Part shown: one piece after another, positions 11,962-25,400 of the stretch
Numbering within the stretch: position 1 is the stretch's first letter
How the letters are laid out: the number at the start of each line of letters is the position of its first letter
DNA from: Pterobdella sp. o SKG-2022
Lineage: Eukaryota; Annelida; Clitellata; Hirudinida; Piscicolidae
Assembly: GCA_964035795.1 (NCBI GenBank)
Contig: OZ038321.1
Coordinates: 19,161,209 to 19,225,208 of the forward strand
DNA: 64,000 bases
Direction of reading: 5' to 3'
Program-made: the position numbers and the translations under genes
Notes under the pieces: generated by a model
What the model was told of the DNA's origin: nothing
What the model saw: the letters and a program-made list of their open reading frames with translations, nothing else
The model's database searches: none

Positions 11962-14900
11962 ATGTTAACTTCAGATATATTTTCGTTGAGATTATTTATA
12001 AAGTTCGAGAGAGGTGTTAGAAAAAGGTGTTTTTCTGTTTTAAAATCAAAAGAACTTACTATTTTTTCAAGAATGAAAGCAATAAAGTTGAGAGATACAG
12101 CTTTTGATTTGTTCAATGTTGGATTAAGATCCGTCACTCCACACACAATGGTAATGAATTCTCTTCAAGTCAAAAACAACATTTTATCAGTAAATGATCA
12201 GTCTTATGCTTTAGACAATAATGTGTACATTGTGGCGTTCGGAAAAGCAGTGATAGGTATGGTGAAAACGGCGGAAGATATTTTAGGGGAACATGTTGTG
12301 AAAGGAATAGCAAGTGTACCCCACGGCATTCAATCTACATTTAAGACTTTAGGAAAATGGTTTGTTGTTACTGTGCACTTTTATTTAATGATTTTCATAC
12401 CAAGTTTTTTTTACTGTTTTGCTATACTATTTACATTTATTCTTTACATTTAGTTGGTGTTCATATTCTCAATTTAATAATTTATTTCAAATTCAGATAT
12501 AAAATAATTTTTTTTTCTCTTGATGAGAATGACTCTTAGTGTTAAAAATTAACGTATATGAAGATGAAGAATATTTTAAAAATTTATTTTCAAAGTTAGA
12601 AAATGATTGTATCTCTAATCTTCCATTATTATATTTGTTGAATAATGTACTAGAAGTATTATTTCATATAGCTTTTTTTGAGACATCATGATTTTTCTAG
12701 TTTGCCAATAAATTTGTTCATTTATGATTAACTAAACTAGCCTATTAACAAAAAACGATTTTATCAAACACTTTTATTAACTGAATAATAACACAAAGTT
12801 TTTCATAAGTTGAACTCACATTATCAAGTATATTATTTAATAATGTGAGTTCAGCTTACAAAAAGCTTCATGTTATTATTTAATTAATAAAAGTGATTGA
12901 TAAAATCGTTTTTTCCATTTGTTCATAATATTCATCATATTATCAATTGTTATTGATAATTTTTATATTGAGTATATTTTAAAATTTCTAATAAAATACT
13001 GTCATCAACTGCATATAAAATAATTATTATAATTATGAAAAATATTTTTCAAAGACAAAGTATAACTTTTCAATAATTCAATTTTTTTTCATGTAGTAAT
13101 TACATTAATTTCAAATGAAAACCAATTTTTCATCATACACAATCATATCAAATAATGCATTATATATTTTTGAAAAATCTATGAATTTCAATAGTTTAAA
13201 TGAACCTTACACATTGAAAGCATGATATAATTAGGGTTGATAACCACACAGGCATCTGTTACACCTTCATGTTATCATTGATTTTATTCGGCTATATTGT
13301 TTAAACAAATAGTGTGTGTAAGCTTTCATTTGATATTTCATTTATTTTATATATCTTATTTATGTTTTATATGAATTTGGTAATATTCATTTTAATTCAA
13401 AATATTTCTTATATATTAGTATTTAAAAATTCCAACATCAATAAATATAAATTATCCTATAGTAAATCTAATAAATTCAATTTTTTGTTTGTCAGTGGGT
13501 CTACTATTATTGATTGGAAATAATGTGTTATTTTCTCAATTTTCATTTAAAAGTACATACTCTTCTTATTTATCCTAAACGGATGGGAATATTTTCGCCA
13601 ATGTCGCTCGAGGTAGCTCATAAGTTAAATAGTTTCAAAATTATTTTACATTCCAATTTAGTTCTTCAAATTGAAGATGCATACTATGATGTGATTTCAC
13701 TAAATTACTAGGTTCTTCTTTTTTGCATTTTTTAGTTAACATGAGAAACTAACAAAAGTTGATATTGAAATTTTCAAAACTCGTTTCAATAAAATTCTCA
13801 AATTATCTCGAATTAAAATTGTTTTATATAATTTTAAACTAAAAATGTCAATAAATACCAGGGGAAATTATTTTTTTGTATGAGATTATTATTAATTATA
13901 TAATCTTTCTACTATATGAACTCTCATCAAACTGTGTAGGGATTTCCTACCATCAGTGACAAGTCGGGTGAAGTTGATTGAAGGAGGTCAGAACAACATA
14001 CCTGATGAGAACTCTTTAAATGCTTCCAAAAACATCATCAACATGCTGGAAAAGTGTGGAGAGAATGATATTGTGCTTGTTCTCATGTCGGGTTGGTTAC
14101 CTGGAAATTTTTAGTTTTTTTTTCTATTAATTTTTTTTGAGCTTCAGTATGTTATATTATAAAAATTATTGATGTTTAAAAGTAAAATTTAAATAGCATT
14201 CTATATCCAACGTATAAAACCCGATATGATGGCTCACATACTGAAGCTAGATAGTACCATCACACAGGAGGAGGGTCAGCATTACTACCATCACCAACCC
14301 CACCCCTCACCCTCAAAGACCTCTCCGATCTTACCAAGATGGTTTCCAACAAGGGGGCTTCCATTATGGAACTCAACACTCTCCGCAAGCATCTTGAGCA
14401 ACTCAAAGGGGGAGGTCTCGCCAAGGCTGCCTTTCCTGCACAGGTCTTGTTTTCTGGCATGTTTGCGTTGATTTCTTTTAATGTTTTATGTGGGTTGAAA
14501 TTCAAATCAATTTGGGTTTTTTTTTAATTCGAATTTTATATTTTATATTGCGTTATATATCAATTTCAGGTGATATCGTTGATATTGTCAGACGTGGTGA
14601 ACAACGACTTGAACTTTATCGCCAGTGGACCCACCGCCAAAGACTACACCACTCCCCAACAGTGCTTTGACCTCCTTGAAACCTTCGAACTTTTCAATGA
14701 TGTGCCTCAAAATGTTCTCACTGTTCTCAATGAGAGGGCTGGATTCAAAGAGTTTAAAAAAACAAATGAATTTGAACATAATATATTAAAAAGTAACGCT
14801 AGTTTTCACTGTAAGAATGTTCAAAATGTTATAATAGGCAGTAACGTGATAGCTTTGAAAGCGACAATACAGCACGCAGAATCTCAGGGCTTTGGGACAT

Positions 14901-15499
14901 ATCTCCTCTCATCTTCTGTGGTCGGGGATGCTGAGGAACGAGGCCAAATGTATGCCATGCTTATCAACTACATCTGCAGAACCATGCTCAGCAAGAACAA
15001 ACCTGACGCTTACCTAGCCGATGTTGAATTGGATCTTTTAAAAAGGGGTGTATCCAAAAAGCAATTGAATGATATATCCAAGACCGTGACTGATTACGAC
15101 CAGTGTAACAAGCCAATATGTTTGTTGGCAGCCGGAGAGACCACTGTGGAAGTGAAGGGGTCGGGAGTGGGAGGCAGGAATCAGCACATGGTACTTTCCA
15201 CGGCAATTACCCTGGATGAAATCGTGCACGAAGATGTTTCCAACCACTTCTCGATGGTGTTTTTGAGTGGGGGAACTGATGGCCAGGACGGGCCTACAGA
15301 CGCCGCAGGAGCCGTTTGCGACAACACCATGGTAAAACACGCCTCTAAACTCAACTTGAATGCCAAACAATATTTGCGGGACAGTGACTCATACACGTTT
15401 TTCTCGAACATCGAGTCTGGCAGAAACCTCTTGAAGACTGGTCTCACAGGCACCAATGTGATGGATCTGCAAATCATCCTCATCGCTCCAGTGAAGTAA
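11962..15499 (+). CDS. GLYCTK: glycerate kinase (GLYCTK, MOFRL family)
   Basis: Phosphorylates D-glycerate to 2-phosphoglycerate in serine and fructose catabolism. Four exons: 11962-12359, 13940-14091, 14268-14443, 14570-15499; all junctions keep the frame and give 551 residues (human about 523). The N-terminal 35 or so residues are Arg/Lys/Phe/Leu-rich without acids in the core, like a mitochondrial presequence, and a second Met (MKAIKLRDTAFDLF) could start a cytosolic form. Family blocks are clear: FGKAVIGM near residue 95, MSGGGSALLPSPTPPLTL, NTLRKHLEQLKGGGLAKAAFP, ILSDVVNNDLNFIASGPT, then the C-terminal MOFRL domain with LAAGETTVEVKGSGVGGRNQ, FLSGGTDGQDGPTDAAGA and TGLTGTNVMD. No break is seen. 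Intron 1 (1.58 kb) carries a long foldback repeat. Confidence 0.96.
12750..12914. repeat. long inverted repeat (foldback/MITE-like) in GLYCTK intron 1
   Basis: Two arms of about 75-80 bases pair imperfectly around a short AT centre near 12833. The outer ends read AAAAAACGATTTTATCA and its complement TGATAAAATCGTTTTTT. The inner part contains TTGAACTCACATTAT and its complement ATAATGTGAGTTCAGC. There is no open frame. The AAGT(T)TTTC(A/G)TAA...TGAACT(C/T)ACATTA core resembles the foldback at 63425-63574, so they may be one family of non-autonomous elements. Confidence 0.75.
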
Positions 15500-16406
15500 T
15501 TACATAAGTCTGCAAATATCACGATTGTCACTCAGCTTTTTATTAACCACGATTTGTATTTGTACTGTTTCATAAAGTATTACTTATTTTAATTTCCAAA
15601 TTTTTATCAACTAGGATTTGGTGCTTGCAAATTATTAACAATCGTGTAGTGCCACATTTCAAGCATTAGATCAAAATTTTTCCATAAAACTATAATTTCA
15701 CCTTCGACGTCGCAATTGATAAACTGGAAAACAAAAAATCAGTAGTTTTTTTATATCATTATTTATACTAGACAAAAGTTACTTAGCTGTTAATATATGG
15801 CAATCTATAAAAACTTGAGAAATTCTGTAAAAATAAAAAATTTGTAGATTACGAATTCTTTGTCGCAGGCTATTTATTTTAGTGAAGCTTCAGTTTTCTA
15901 AATTTTTTAACTTCATGCATATTTTCATAAAGGTTGAAAATTTATGAAAAATATTTTCCTAGATATCTAGGTTTTTTTCTAAGCTTCCGATACTTCACCA
16001 AAACCCTTATCTGCATAATCACCAGCAGTGAATTTAGCTAAGATCACTGTGATAACGTAGTACAGCCTGAAACCATATTTAATCTGCAAAGCTTTTTGTA
16101 AGAAAATCTTAAATTTTGAAGCCATCTAACATGACGAAAAGCTTTTTGAACTAAGTAAATAAATACTTTTTTCTTCTCTTAAATCATTGAATTTCAACAT
16201 TTATCGAAGATACTGTCGAATTGATTGCATTTGGAACACGATTTTTTTGATTTGAGGACTTCGAAAATTCAAACAAGTTATAGCAGCATGACAATAATTT
16301 TTTTGATGAAAAACGGGATCGACTCGTAACAGCTATATAGTAAATTATTTGAAATATTTTAAAACTATATTGAAAAAAGCATAAAAAACAATATAAAACG
16401 TGTCTA
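15500..16406. other. convergent 3' intergenic region between GLYCTK and MCMBP
   Basis: The two genes converge here, so this 907 bp stretch holds both 3' UTRs. No coding exon or repeat is recognised. A minus-strand open frame at 16184-16447 overlaps the last MCMBP exon in another frame and is a shadow. Confidence 0.5.
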
Positions 16407-19400
16407 TTATCTGCTGATAATTTGCAAAAGCAGTTCTTTGGCTTCATTCCAGTGCTTCTGATGCAGCTCAGTCATGCACTCACTCAAGGCCATGTACCTG
16501 CGGAGAAATGCAATATTTAGTGGGAATCTTCACTACTATTATTAGCAGTGTTATAAGTTTTATAAAAATTTAATTTGAAAACTCGATATTAATCAATATA
16601 TTGACGGAAGTTGAGCTTTTTAGAGTGTCTAAAAGATTGGTGTATTTAAAATGGATTTTTACGAATGAATAATTAAAAAAAAATCATAATTATAAAAATT
16701 AAAATTTTTAAAAGTTTAAACAAAAAAAATAATAAAACGAAAGATACAATGATAAAAAGGGATTAATAAAAAAAATATCAACTCAATAATAAGAATAAAC
16801 AATACAATAAATAAAAAACTTAAATAACTAAAATAATAACTACATTAGAAAAAAAATAACTACAATAACAAAGATAAAAACTGAAACAAAAAAAACAATA
16901 AATTTAATAAAAACAACAAAAAAAATAAAATGAAAATAAGTATAATAATTTCTACAGCAAAACTTCAGATTATGAGCATTTATTAGAACACGTAAAAAAT
17001 TTTTATTGAGCTAAAATTTTCAACAAGTAAAACCTTGTCATAATTCATTAGCTAATTAATTATGACAAGTTTGCAAAAGAACAGGATTTCCCTAAAAAAG
17101 TATAAAAAAAGAAAAAATATGAATAATAATAAAAATAATGACCTGGAAATAGTGAGGAGAGAATGCATCTGTTCAACACTCATGTTGTTCTCCTTGCGTT
17201 CTTTCACAAAGTCTTCCTCCACCAGCTAATAATAAAAATAATAATAATTATTATTATAATATTATAATGATATCTGTCTATCTATTGTAAAACTATAATG
17301 ACAGAATTAATTATGAATTCTAAACAAAAAGTAGAAATTGAACAGTTGAAACAAGTGAAAACTAAATATAAAAAACAAACAACAAAACAAAATACCAATA
17401 ACAATAAAACAAAAACACCACCAACCTTGAGGACATTATCAGGGATATTGAAACTGAGGTGTGAAATGTAGTTCAAATAATCCCTAAATACATTGTAATC
17501 TTCCTCTGTTGTTGCCACAGTTTGTGATTGTGTTGTGGCAAGCAGCTTGACGATTAGGTCTGCCTGTGGAAGTGATGAGGAAGGTACATATCTGTTTCAA
17601 TAATTAAAATTATTATAATTGTTGAAAATATTTTCCTATTATAACATTATTACTATTCTCATTATTATTATTTATTAAATATAATTATTAATTAAATTGT
17701 AATTATTATTAATTAAGTTATTGTTATTATTATTAGTATCAGTTGAACCTTGAGTAGTGACTTGGTTTCTGAAAGAATAAGAACCCTAGAATGGAATGAT
17801 AAAAATGATAGTAATAATAATCGGTAATAGTAATAATAGTCGGCCCGCATAGCTCAGCTGGAAGAGCGTTAGACTAGTTATCCAAAGTAACCGGGTTCAA
17901 TTCGGCGTGGGCCGACAATTATATACACAAGGAGTAGCACCCTGTGAAACATTTGTTGAGCTAACGAAACCCCAATATAGGGCAACTGAAAAAACAAAAA
18001 GTAATAATAACAATACTTTAGTGATACGAAATCGAATTAAATCGGGCCTATTTTGAAAAACCAATAAATCAATCAAATTTAAGAATAGTCTGTGTCGCTA
18101 TACTGAAATACACCATACATGTATTGATTGGAGAAGCATTCAAAAAATATACAATCAAATAATCCATAAATTCTTCTACCAACTCCATAACCACAGAACT
18201 TTTTGCTTACATAAACATTGCAATCCTGACAACAAGCCAACCCCAGATCTCTTAAACCCCTATCATAAACCAAACCACACTGTACCACCATCCATAACCC
18301 CACACCCACCATCTTAAAAAAACGCCGCCATCCATCCCCAAACACTCACCATAACCCTATTCAACTCCACACACCCACCTTATATCAGCGTCAAAGTCAG
18401 TGGTGTGGTATTGGAAGTCATAACCGACCTTCTGCCACTCGATCAGATCTCTCAAGGCTGCTAGGTTCTTCAAGCCTGGTTGGCGGTGTGATAATGATAA
18501 GAATCATAAAAATAATATTAATAAATTATGCAATGAAAAATAATAATACAATTTAATTATAATAAAAATAATAATAACATTACTAATATTTGAAAAATAG
18601 CAAAAATAATAAAGCATTATTAATTGTTTTTATACTAAAAGATAAGAATCGGTAAAGCTTGGGTTGCACTACAAAAACTAAATACTATCTGGAATTCAAA
18701 TCTGCCAAAAAACTTGAAATTAGCATTTTTCCATACTACAGTGAGCTCTGTGCTACTCTATGGATCTAGTACCTAGACATTGAATAAAAAAGTTAAAAAC
18801 AAAGTTAAACGGGTGCTATACAAAAATGCAAATAATATAAAATAGCAGCAACGTATAAGCAATAATGTACTATACGACAACTTACCAAAGATAACCAATA
18901 CAATTGCAACACAGAGTTTCACAGGACATTGCTTCCACGGTGAAAAAGTTATACAAAAATTTATACTATGGGAACCAAGATTTGGTAAAAATACTAGAGG
19001 AAGACCAGCTCGAAATTTAATCAACCAACTATCTGATGATACTAATCTTGATAAAGAAGATTTATAAACAGCTATGAACGATAGGGAGTATTGGAAGAAC
19101 AAAATCATAGAAGTTCAATTGTGGTCAACATGATGCTGATGTATTATTAATAATATAATAACATTATATATTCACCACAAACACTTCAATGAGATTTAAT
19201 AAAGTTCAGGTCAAGCAAAATTTTATTCGTCATTACATAGCTTTTGATCTTAATGTTTTGAGGCATTAATGTATATAAAAATTTCAAGTTTTTAGCGACA
19301 TTTGCTTATTTATTGCAAATTTTATTTTTCGAATAATAAAGACTTTGATACAATCCTCTCCACAGAATCACTTGAGCTATAACTTTCGATAAGCCTAGCT

Positions 19401-22400
19401 CAGGTCCAAGGCATGACATTAAAAGGCATCTACACCCCAGCGTTTAGGCATGCTAGTTGGTGGGACTGCTACCCTTTCAGGGTAAAAATCTAAACGACCC
19501 TTCCCTGTCTTCCAGTAATCCTTTGGGCTTACTAATTTTATCTTGTTTCGAGATAATATTTTTAGAGAACCCCACACAGACTGTTTCATCAGTCTGTTCT
19601 CATTAGGCTAGGTTCTTAGGACAAGTTCTTAATATGCAAAGAAACATCGTAAGACCAACACTAACAGCCTGATGATGAAGATAAAGTACGTTCCTAACCT
19701 GAACGGCGGAACATGGAAGTAAAAAAAAAAAAAAGAAAATAAAAGTCTAGCTCACCTGTTTGCTCAAGTTTCCCTGATGTCAGTTTTGTTTCATCAATAA
19801 TGAGCTGAGTGCCTGTAATAATAATAATGATAGCAATGATAATTGAAAAAAAAAACAAGATTAAATATAAATTTGAATCATTATTTTCACTAATTTCAAA
19901 AATTGATGAAAATTATAAAAAATAAATACTTCCTAGAAATTCAAAAACTTTTTGTTAATATTAATACTGTTATTATTATTATTATTATTATGATTATACC
20001 GTTAGAGAGTTGCAACAGAGCCGTTTGCAGCTTGTTCTGCTTGTAGTCCTTCACAGGCACCAATCTGACGTCACAAGGTCATCATTATCATGTGCATGCT
20101 TATGCGCTAATCCTTATCTACTTTTTCATCCTCATTATCATCATATCTATCACCAAAATCATCACCGCCATCATCCTCATCGTCATCATAATCACAGCAA
20201 CCCCTATCATCATCACACCTGTTTTTATTCATGTTGTCCAATGACATCTCAAACAGTGTACACTGTTCAAATGATGTTTTGAATGATTTATGAAAGCTTA
20301 ATGAGAATGGGAGTAAAAAATGAACTATAACCATAATACTATGTATAAATAAAACATTAATACAACAAAAAACATAACTTTGAATCTGTACTTTTAAATT
20401 CATATATTTATATTTGATGGTATACAAGATGTAGTTTTTTAGAGACATCGTATGTTCTTTTGTCAACTTGAAGTTCACCAGTAAAAGTTCAAATTAAATT
20501 AATGGGACATTAAAAATCACTGTCTACCGGAAACCTTCAAACACAGGACTAACTATCAACCCCAAATCCAGTCAAGACCCTAAAATGTGGATGGGAGTTT
20601 TTAAAGGGGCCCTTTGTCGAGCTCACAACCTCTACTTGGATGAAACCCTTTTGAAAAAAGAAATAGAATTCCTGATCACAAACTTTGAAGACAATGGTTT
20701 CAACCGGAAATAACCGTTACAAATAGCAGCTTCATACAAACCCAAAAAACCGAAAACTGAAAATTAAGGAACAGAACCTCCAAAAACAATGAAAAAAAAG
20801 AACAACATCAACATAAACAACCAAATAAACACATAACATGGGTATCATTACCTTACATGCCTACAATAAAAAACAAGTTTAAAAAATCTTCACAAACAAC
20901 AACATCGCTTACCATACTTCATCAGAACAAAAACTGGGACATATCCTATGCTCATCAAACAAAACAAAACACGAAAAAATAGACAAAAAAGGAGTTTACC
21001 AGTTCAAGTGTTCCTGGGATAACAACAAATCATACATTGGTCAAACCAGGGTGAGCATATAAAATCGAATAAAGCAGACATATTGTCAAAAAAACCAGAA
21101 TCTGCAATATCAGGAATATCAAAGCATGCCCGCCAATGTAATCACGGCCAAATAAACTAGGACCAACTAAAGATAATCGCAACTTTTTCCCAAAAAAAAA
21201 ACGAAAATAATCTACAAAAGAACCTTCTGATTCGCGAAAGCTTGGAAATAAAAATCATAATACAATAAGCAGTGGCTATAACTACCTACAGTGTTACGTC
21301 AATACCAAAGCCTGCGACCAACTATAAAAGAGAATGCAAATAATACAAAAGAAGTGAAGCAGGAGTTTAACTCCAAATTATAACATCAAACAATAATTGC
21401 ACCGTCCATAAATGCTTTAAAAAAATCTTATAAAATAGAACAATATTACATAATTAACAACTTTCAAAAGAAAAAATTTACACTTATGGTTTTTTCTTTA
21501 AATTCTCTAATTTTTTCTACAACTTTGCTAATGAATTATGACAAGGTTTTATTAGTTGAAAATTTTAACGTAATAAAAAATTTTTTCTACGTTTTCTATA
21601 AATCCTCATAATTTGAAGTTTTCCTGGTGATATACATGATGTGTTTTCAAGATAATGCAAATTTATTTAGCGCCAAAAATATAGCTGTAACATGGGTGAT
21701 TATAACTTGATAAAACCCCTAAAAAACGCATAAAAAGCCACCTTAGGAAGCAGAGAAGACATGAGATGGAAAAGGGAGGTAGGGAGGTGGTCTTGTGTGA
21801 TGTTGTGTATGTTCACACTCAGCTTCCCTATCGCCCTCACGTCATGACGACTGTAACTGTTGTGGATGTAGAGGTTTCATGTTTAAAATATCAGTCTTTT
21901 ATGAATTGCCGAGGTTTAAATTGATTTTATGAGAAATGGTTTAATAAAGATTACAGAAGGTTGAAAATCCCTTAACACTAACACCGATGAGATCATGTGA
22001 CACAGCAAAGTTTCAGCTGCATAGCTGTCTCCTTGCAGCTGTGATGTCATCAAAGTCAACAGCTGCTGACGACACGCTTGCGCTCTGCTGGACAGCTGAG
22101 TAACATGCTGGTCTGTTTTTAGAAACCAAAAAATTAAATTAAAATTCAATGAGAGACTAAACAATTATTTCAATTGCGATTTAAATTCAAGATATGCAGT
22201 TAACTTTTCGCTATCGAGTTATTTGGGATTCCAAAAAGATCGACTCCGGTGGGACTCGAACCCACAACCTCCGAATTACAACATCCACCAACTAGAAGTC
22301 CGACGCGCTATCCATTGCGCCACGGAGCCCGATAAAAATAGTGTCAAAAAAAGGATATTGTTAGTAAAAAAATAAACCAACGTATTTGATGGGATCTGAG

Positions 22401-25400
22401 GAAGACGATAACGTGTACCCTTGGGACGTGGTCATGATAATGATCCCATGCCTCGTCTTCACTGCACGCAAAAATAAAATAATAATAATTTTATAATACA
22501 GTTCAGTATTTTATTCTTCACACAGCTTTTTTAAACTCAAGTTTAACCAAAAATAAATATGATTATTTAAGTCTAACTCATAATAATAAAAATTATATAA
22601 AAAATCACTAAATCAACAACAGCCATACTAATTTTTCTTATAATAAAAGATGAAGCACTTGGTACTGAATTGTTGTTGCATGGATAGCACCCCTATCACA
22701 TTGAGCACCTCATTCAATTTTACTTGACGCTCTGTGTCATATACCTGTGTGATATGGATAATATACGTGTGATATTGGATAAATTTAATAGATAATGTGC
22801 ACCTATGTGTTGTTGCAGAAGTTTATATGGATGATGCATACTGAACCTATGAGTCAAGAAAATTTGAAAACAATGTCTTCATTTTTAAATTATATAAAAT
22901 TTTTATTGTTTATTATTATTATATTGTTTTTTAAATATCATTAGTTTTATTTTTTCATTGTCATCAACATCACCCAACAATCATTATCAACACATACATC
23001 CACCTTTAGCACAACTCCAGATGCCTCGCATTGATCAGTATGTTCTTGAGTGTTTGTGCCTGATAGTTGTAGAATATTGTTGTGGATACAAATTTATATT
23101 AGTTTACATTGCTGTGAGTGTCCCAGCAGCTAGGGTAGACAGTCTTATAATACGTAATGCAGTAATGTAATGAAATGAAGTATTTATAAAGCGCTTTTCT
23201 TTATAGATCAAAGCGCTTGCTACAAATTTTACGGTAGCGAAAACACACTTGGAACAAGTGCTTATTGTCGACCCACGCGGGACCGAACCCGGTAACTTTA
23301 GATAATTAGTCTAATGCTCAACCAATGAGCTATAGGGGCCAACAATATATATATATTATATTGAAATACAACAAATGTACCTTAAATTTCCTCACTGCGG
23401 AAAAAAAAACAAAAAATATAGTAATAAAAAAGATGCATAAAATCTCTAAAAATATTAAATCATAATATTTTGTTGCTCGTAACAACATCAACCATTATTC
23501 AGCATCAAGATTTTTTATTAAAAGAATTTTACAAAATCAACAATAATACATGCAATATATTTATCAAACAAAACTACGTAAATAAGTTGCTCCTTACTCA
23601 CAAAAATTTGAGTTCCAGTAGCACAATAAATATTTATATTATGAATGACTAGTCTCAAATTGTGTTTCATAAAAACACGACAACAATTGAATTTTTTATT
23701 TGACAAAGCTTTCTGATATGTTTTTTGGTTACTTGATGATGATATGAAATGCATTGAAAAACTTCGTCAAACAAAATTCAAATATTGTCATGTTTTCATG
23801 ATTCACAAAATATTTATATAAACTATGAACTAGCAATAAAACAGATTACATATTATTTTCATTATTATTACATCAAAAAACCAAAAAACAACATCTAATA
23901 TTAAAATTCCGAAAAGCCAATCACTGAAGCATCCCACCCTGATTGACAGATGAACCAGTCTCTTCCATTGACTCATCATCTCCCTCCATTCTTCTTTTCT
24001 TCACTACCTCATGTGATGATGTTGTGGATGGAGATCCTTGACAGAACCTACCATCTTGAGAGTATTACAGTCAAGGAGATTACCATTATTATGGATGGAT
24101 ACCATCATTCTATGTCTGTTTCTATTATTATAAGCTTAGAGCATCTTATTGAAAGCAGATTAGTAAAGTACATGGTTAAAACAGAATAAAAATTTTATAA
24201 AGGATCCATAAATAACATAAACAGAAAACATACCGAAAGGAGTCAAGAAAATTTCTTACATGGGAATATATTTTAATTAAATTTTAAAAAATGTAGAAAT
24301 TGATTCAATTTAAAGGAATTTATTTGCAATGGTGCTTAGCCATTATATTTGATTTGATTTTTACATCCAAAAAAACTTATAAAATACACTGTTATACTAT
24401 TGAAAACTCTTAATTATAATATACACACATATAGTTTGATAATAATTAAATATTAAACAATAATAGAATGAAAATGGCGTCAAAGGATATAAGTTGAAAC
24501 CATGACGTCTCTCCAGGGACTGGGGTGCAGTAATAAATATTTCTTTCTGCATACCCCTCACCCCACCTCACATTTGAGCCTACCTGATGTTGGGTGTAAA
24601 TATTATTATTGGTAGTTGACAACACTGGCTGTTGTTCAACATAATGATATTTTAAAAAAAACCCACACTAAAAAAGCAAAACTCAATAGACATATATGAT
24701 CACACATAAACACATAATTAGACACAAAAGCACAAACATTGATTTGATCAGTGTACATGGATGAATGGCAAGATGTTGTGTTGTTGCGTGTTATGTGGTA
24801 GGTGGGCACATAGAACTCTGGGTTGAGCATGTCTTGCACCATACACCTAACATGTACCAGACTGGAGGGTGGTGTGTTACTGAGTTGGTATGATGATGGG
24901 TGTTTTTTGTGTATTAAATGAAGCTTCAATAACTTGTATTAATCAAATAGTAAATAATAAGACCAGATTACATCTGACATTCTATACCATATTTGTACAG
25001 GGTGTTTTTCAATATTGGTTGGCATTGGCTGTAATAAACTATGGCATAATCCTTATTTTTTCCTCAATTTAATTTAGACTGGCCTAGTTTGCAAACTGAG
25101 ATACATAGAACTATAATGTTCAACCAACCTTTCATTGTTGAGGTGATTGAGAGATTTCGTGTTGAAAGAGTAAATCTGAAATTTAAATTATTTTATTGAG
25201 ACCAAAAAATCCCTTGCGAGTAAAAAAGCAAATGATTCAGATTTAATCTTGAATCTGTATTGCTATCACTCAAAAAAAGTGTCAACTGTTACTAAATTAT
25301 AGTAAAAAATATAACACAATCAATTTCAAGTTTATTAAGAAGTTTTGCGATTTCTAAAATTTTCTAAAAAACAGAGTGAAGCTTCGTAAAAAACTTCTAA

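Noticed and set aside
14988..15531. Minus-strand open frames of 72-116 codons
   Set aside because: Antisense shadows of the last GLYCTK exon, with no family similarity.
17838..17916. Functional tRNA gene
   Set aside because: The anticodon and T arms do not form a normal cloverleaf, and a second copy with the same odd centre occurs at 23267-23343, so it is called a SINE head.
18079..18345. Minus-strand 88-codon frame as an extra MCMBP exon
   Set aside because: Its position invites this, but exons 18379-18475 and 17426-17591 join in phase and already cover the conserved region, leaving no gap to fill.
20010..20478. His-rich plus-strand frame and Asp-rich minus-strand frame
   Set aside because: Both come from a CAT/ATC-type low-complexity run; the true coding parts here are MCMBP exons 12 and 13.
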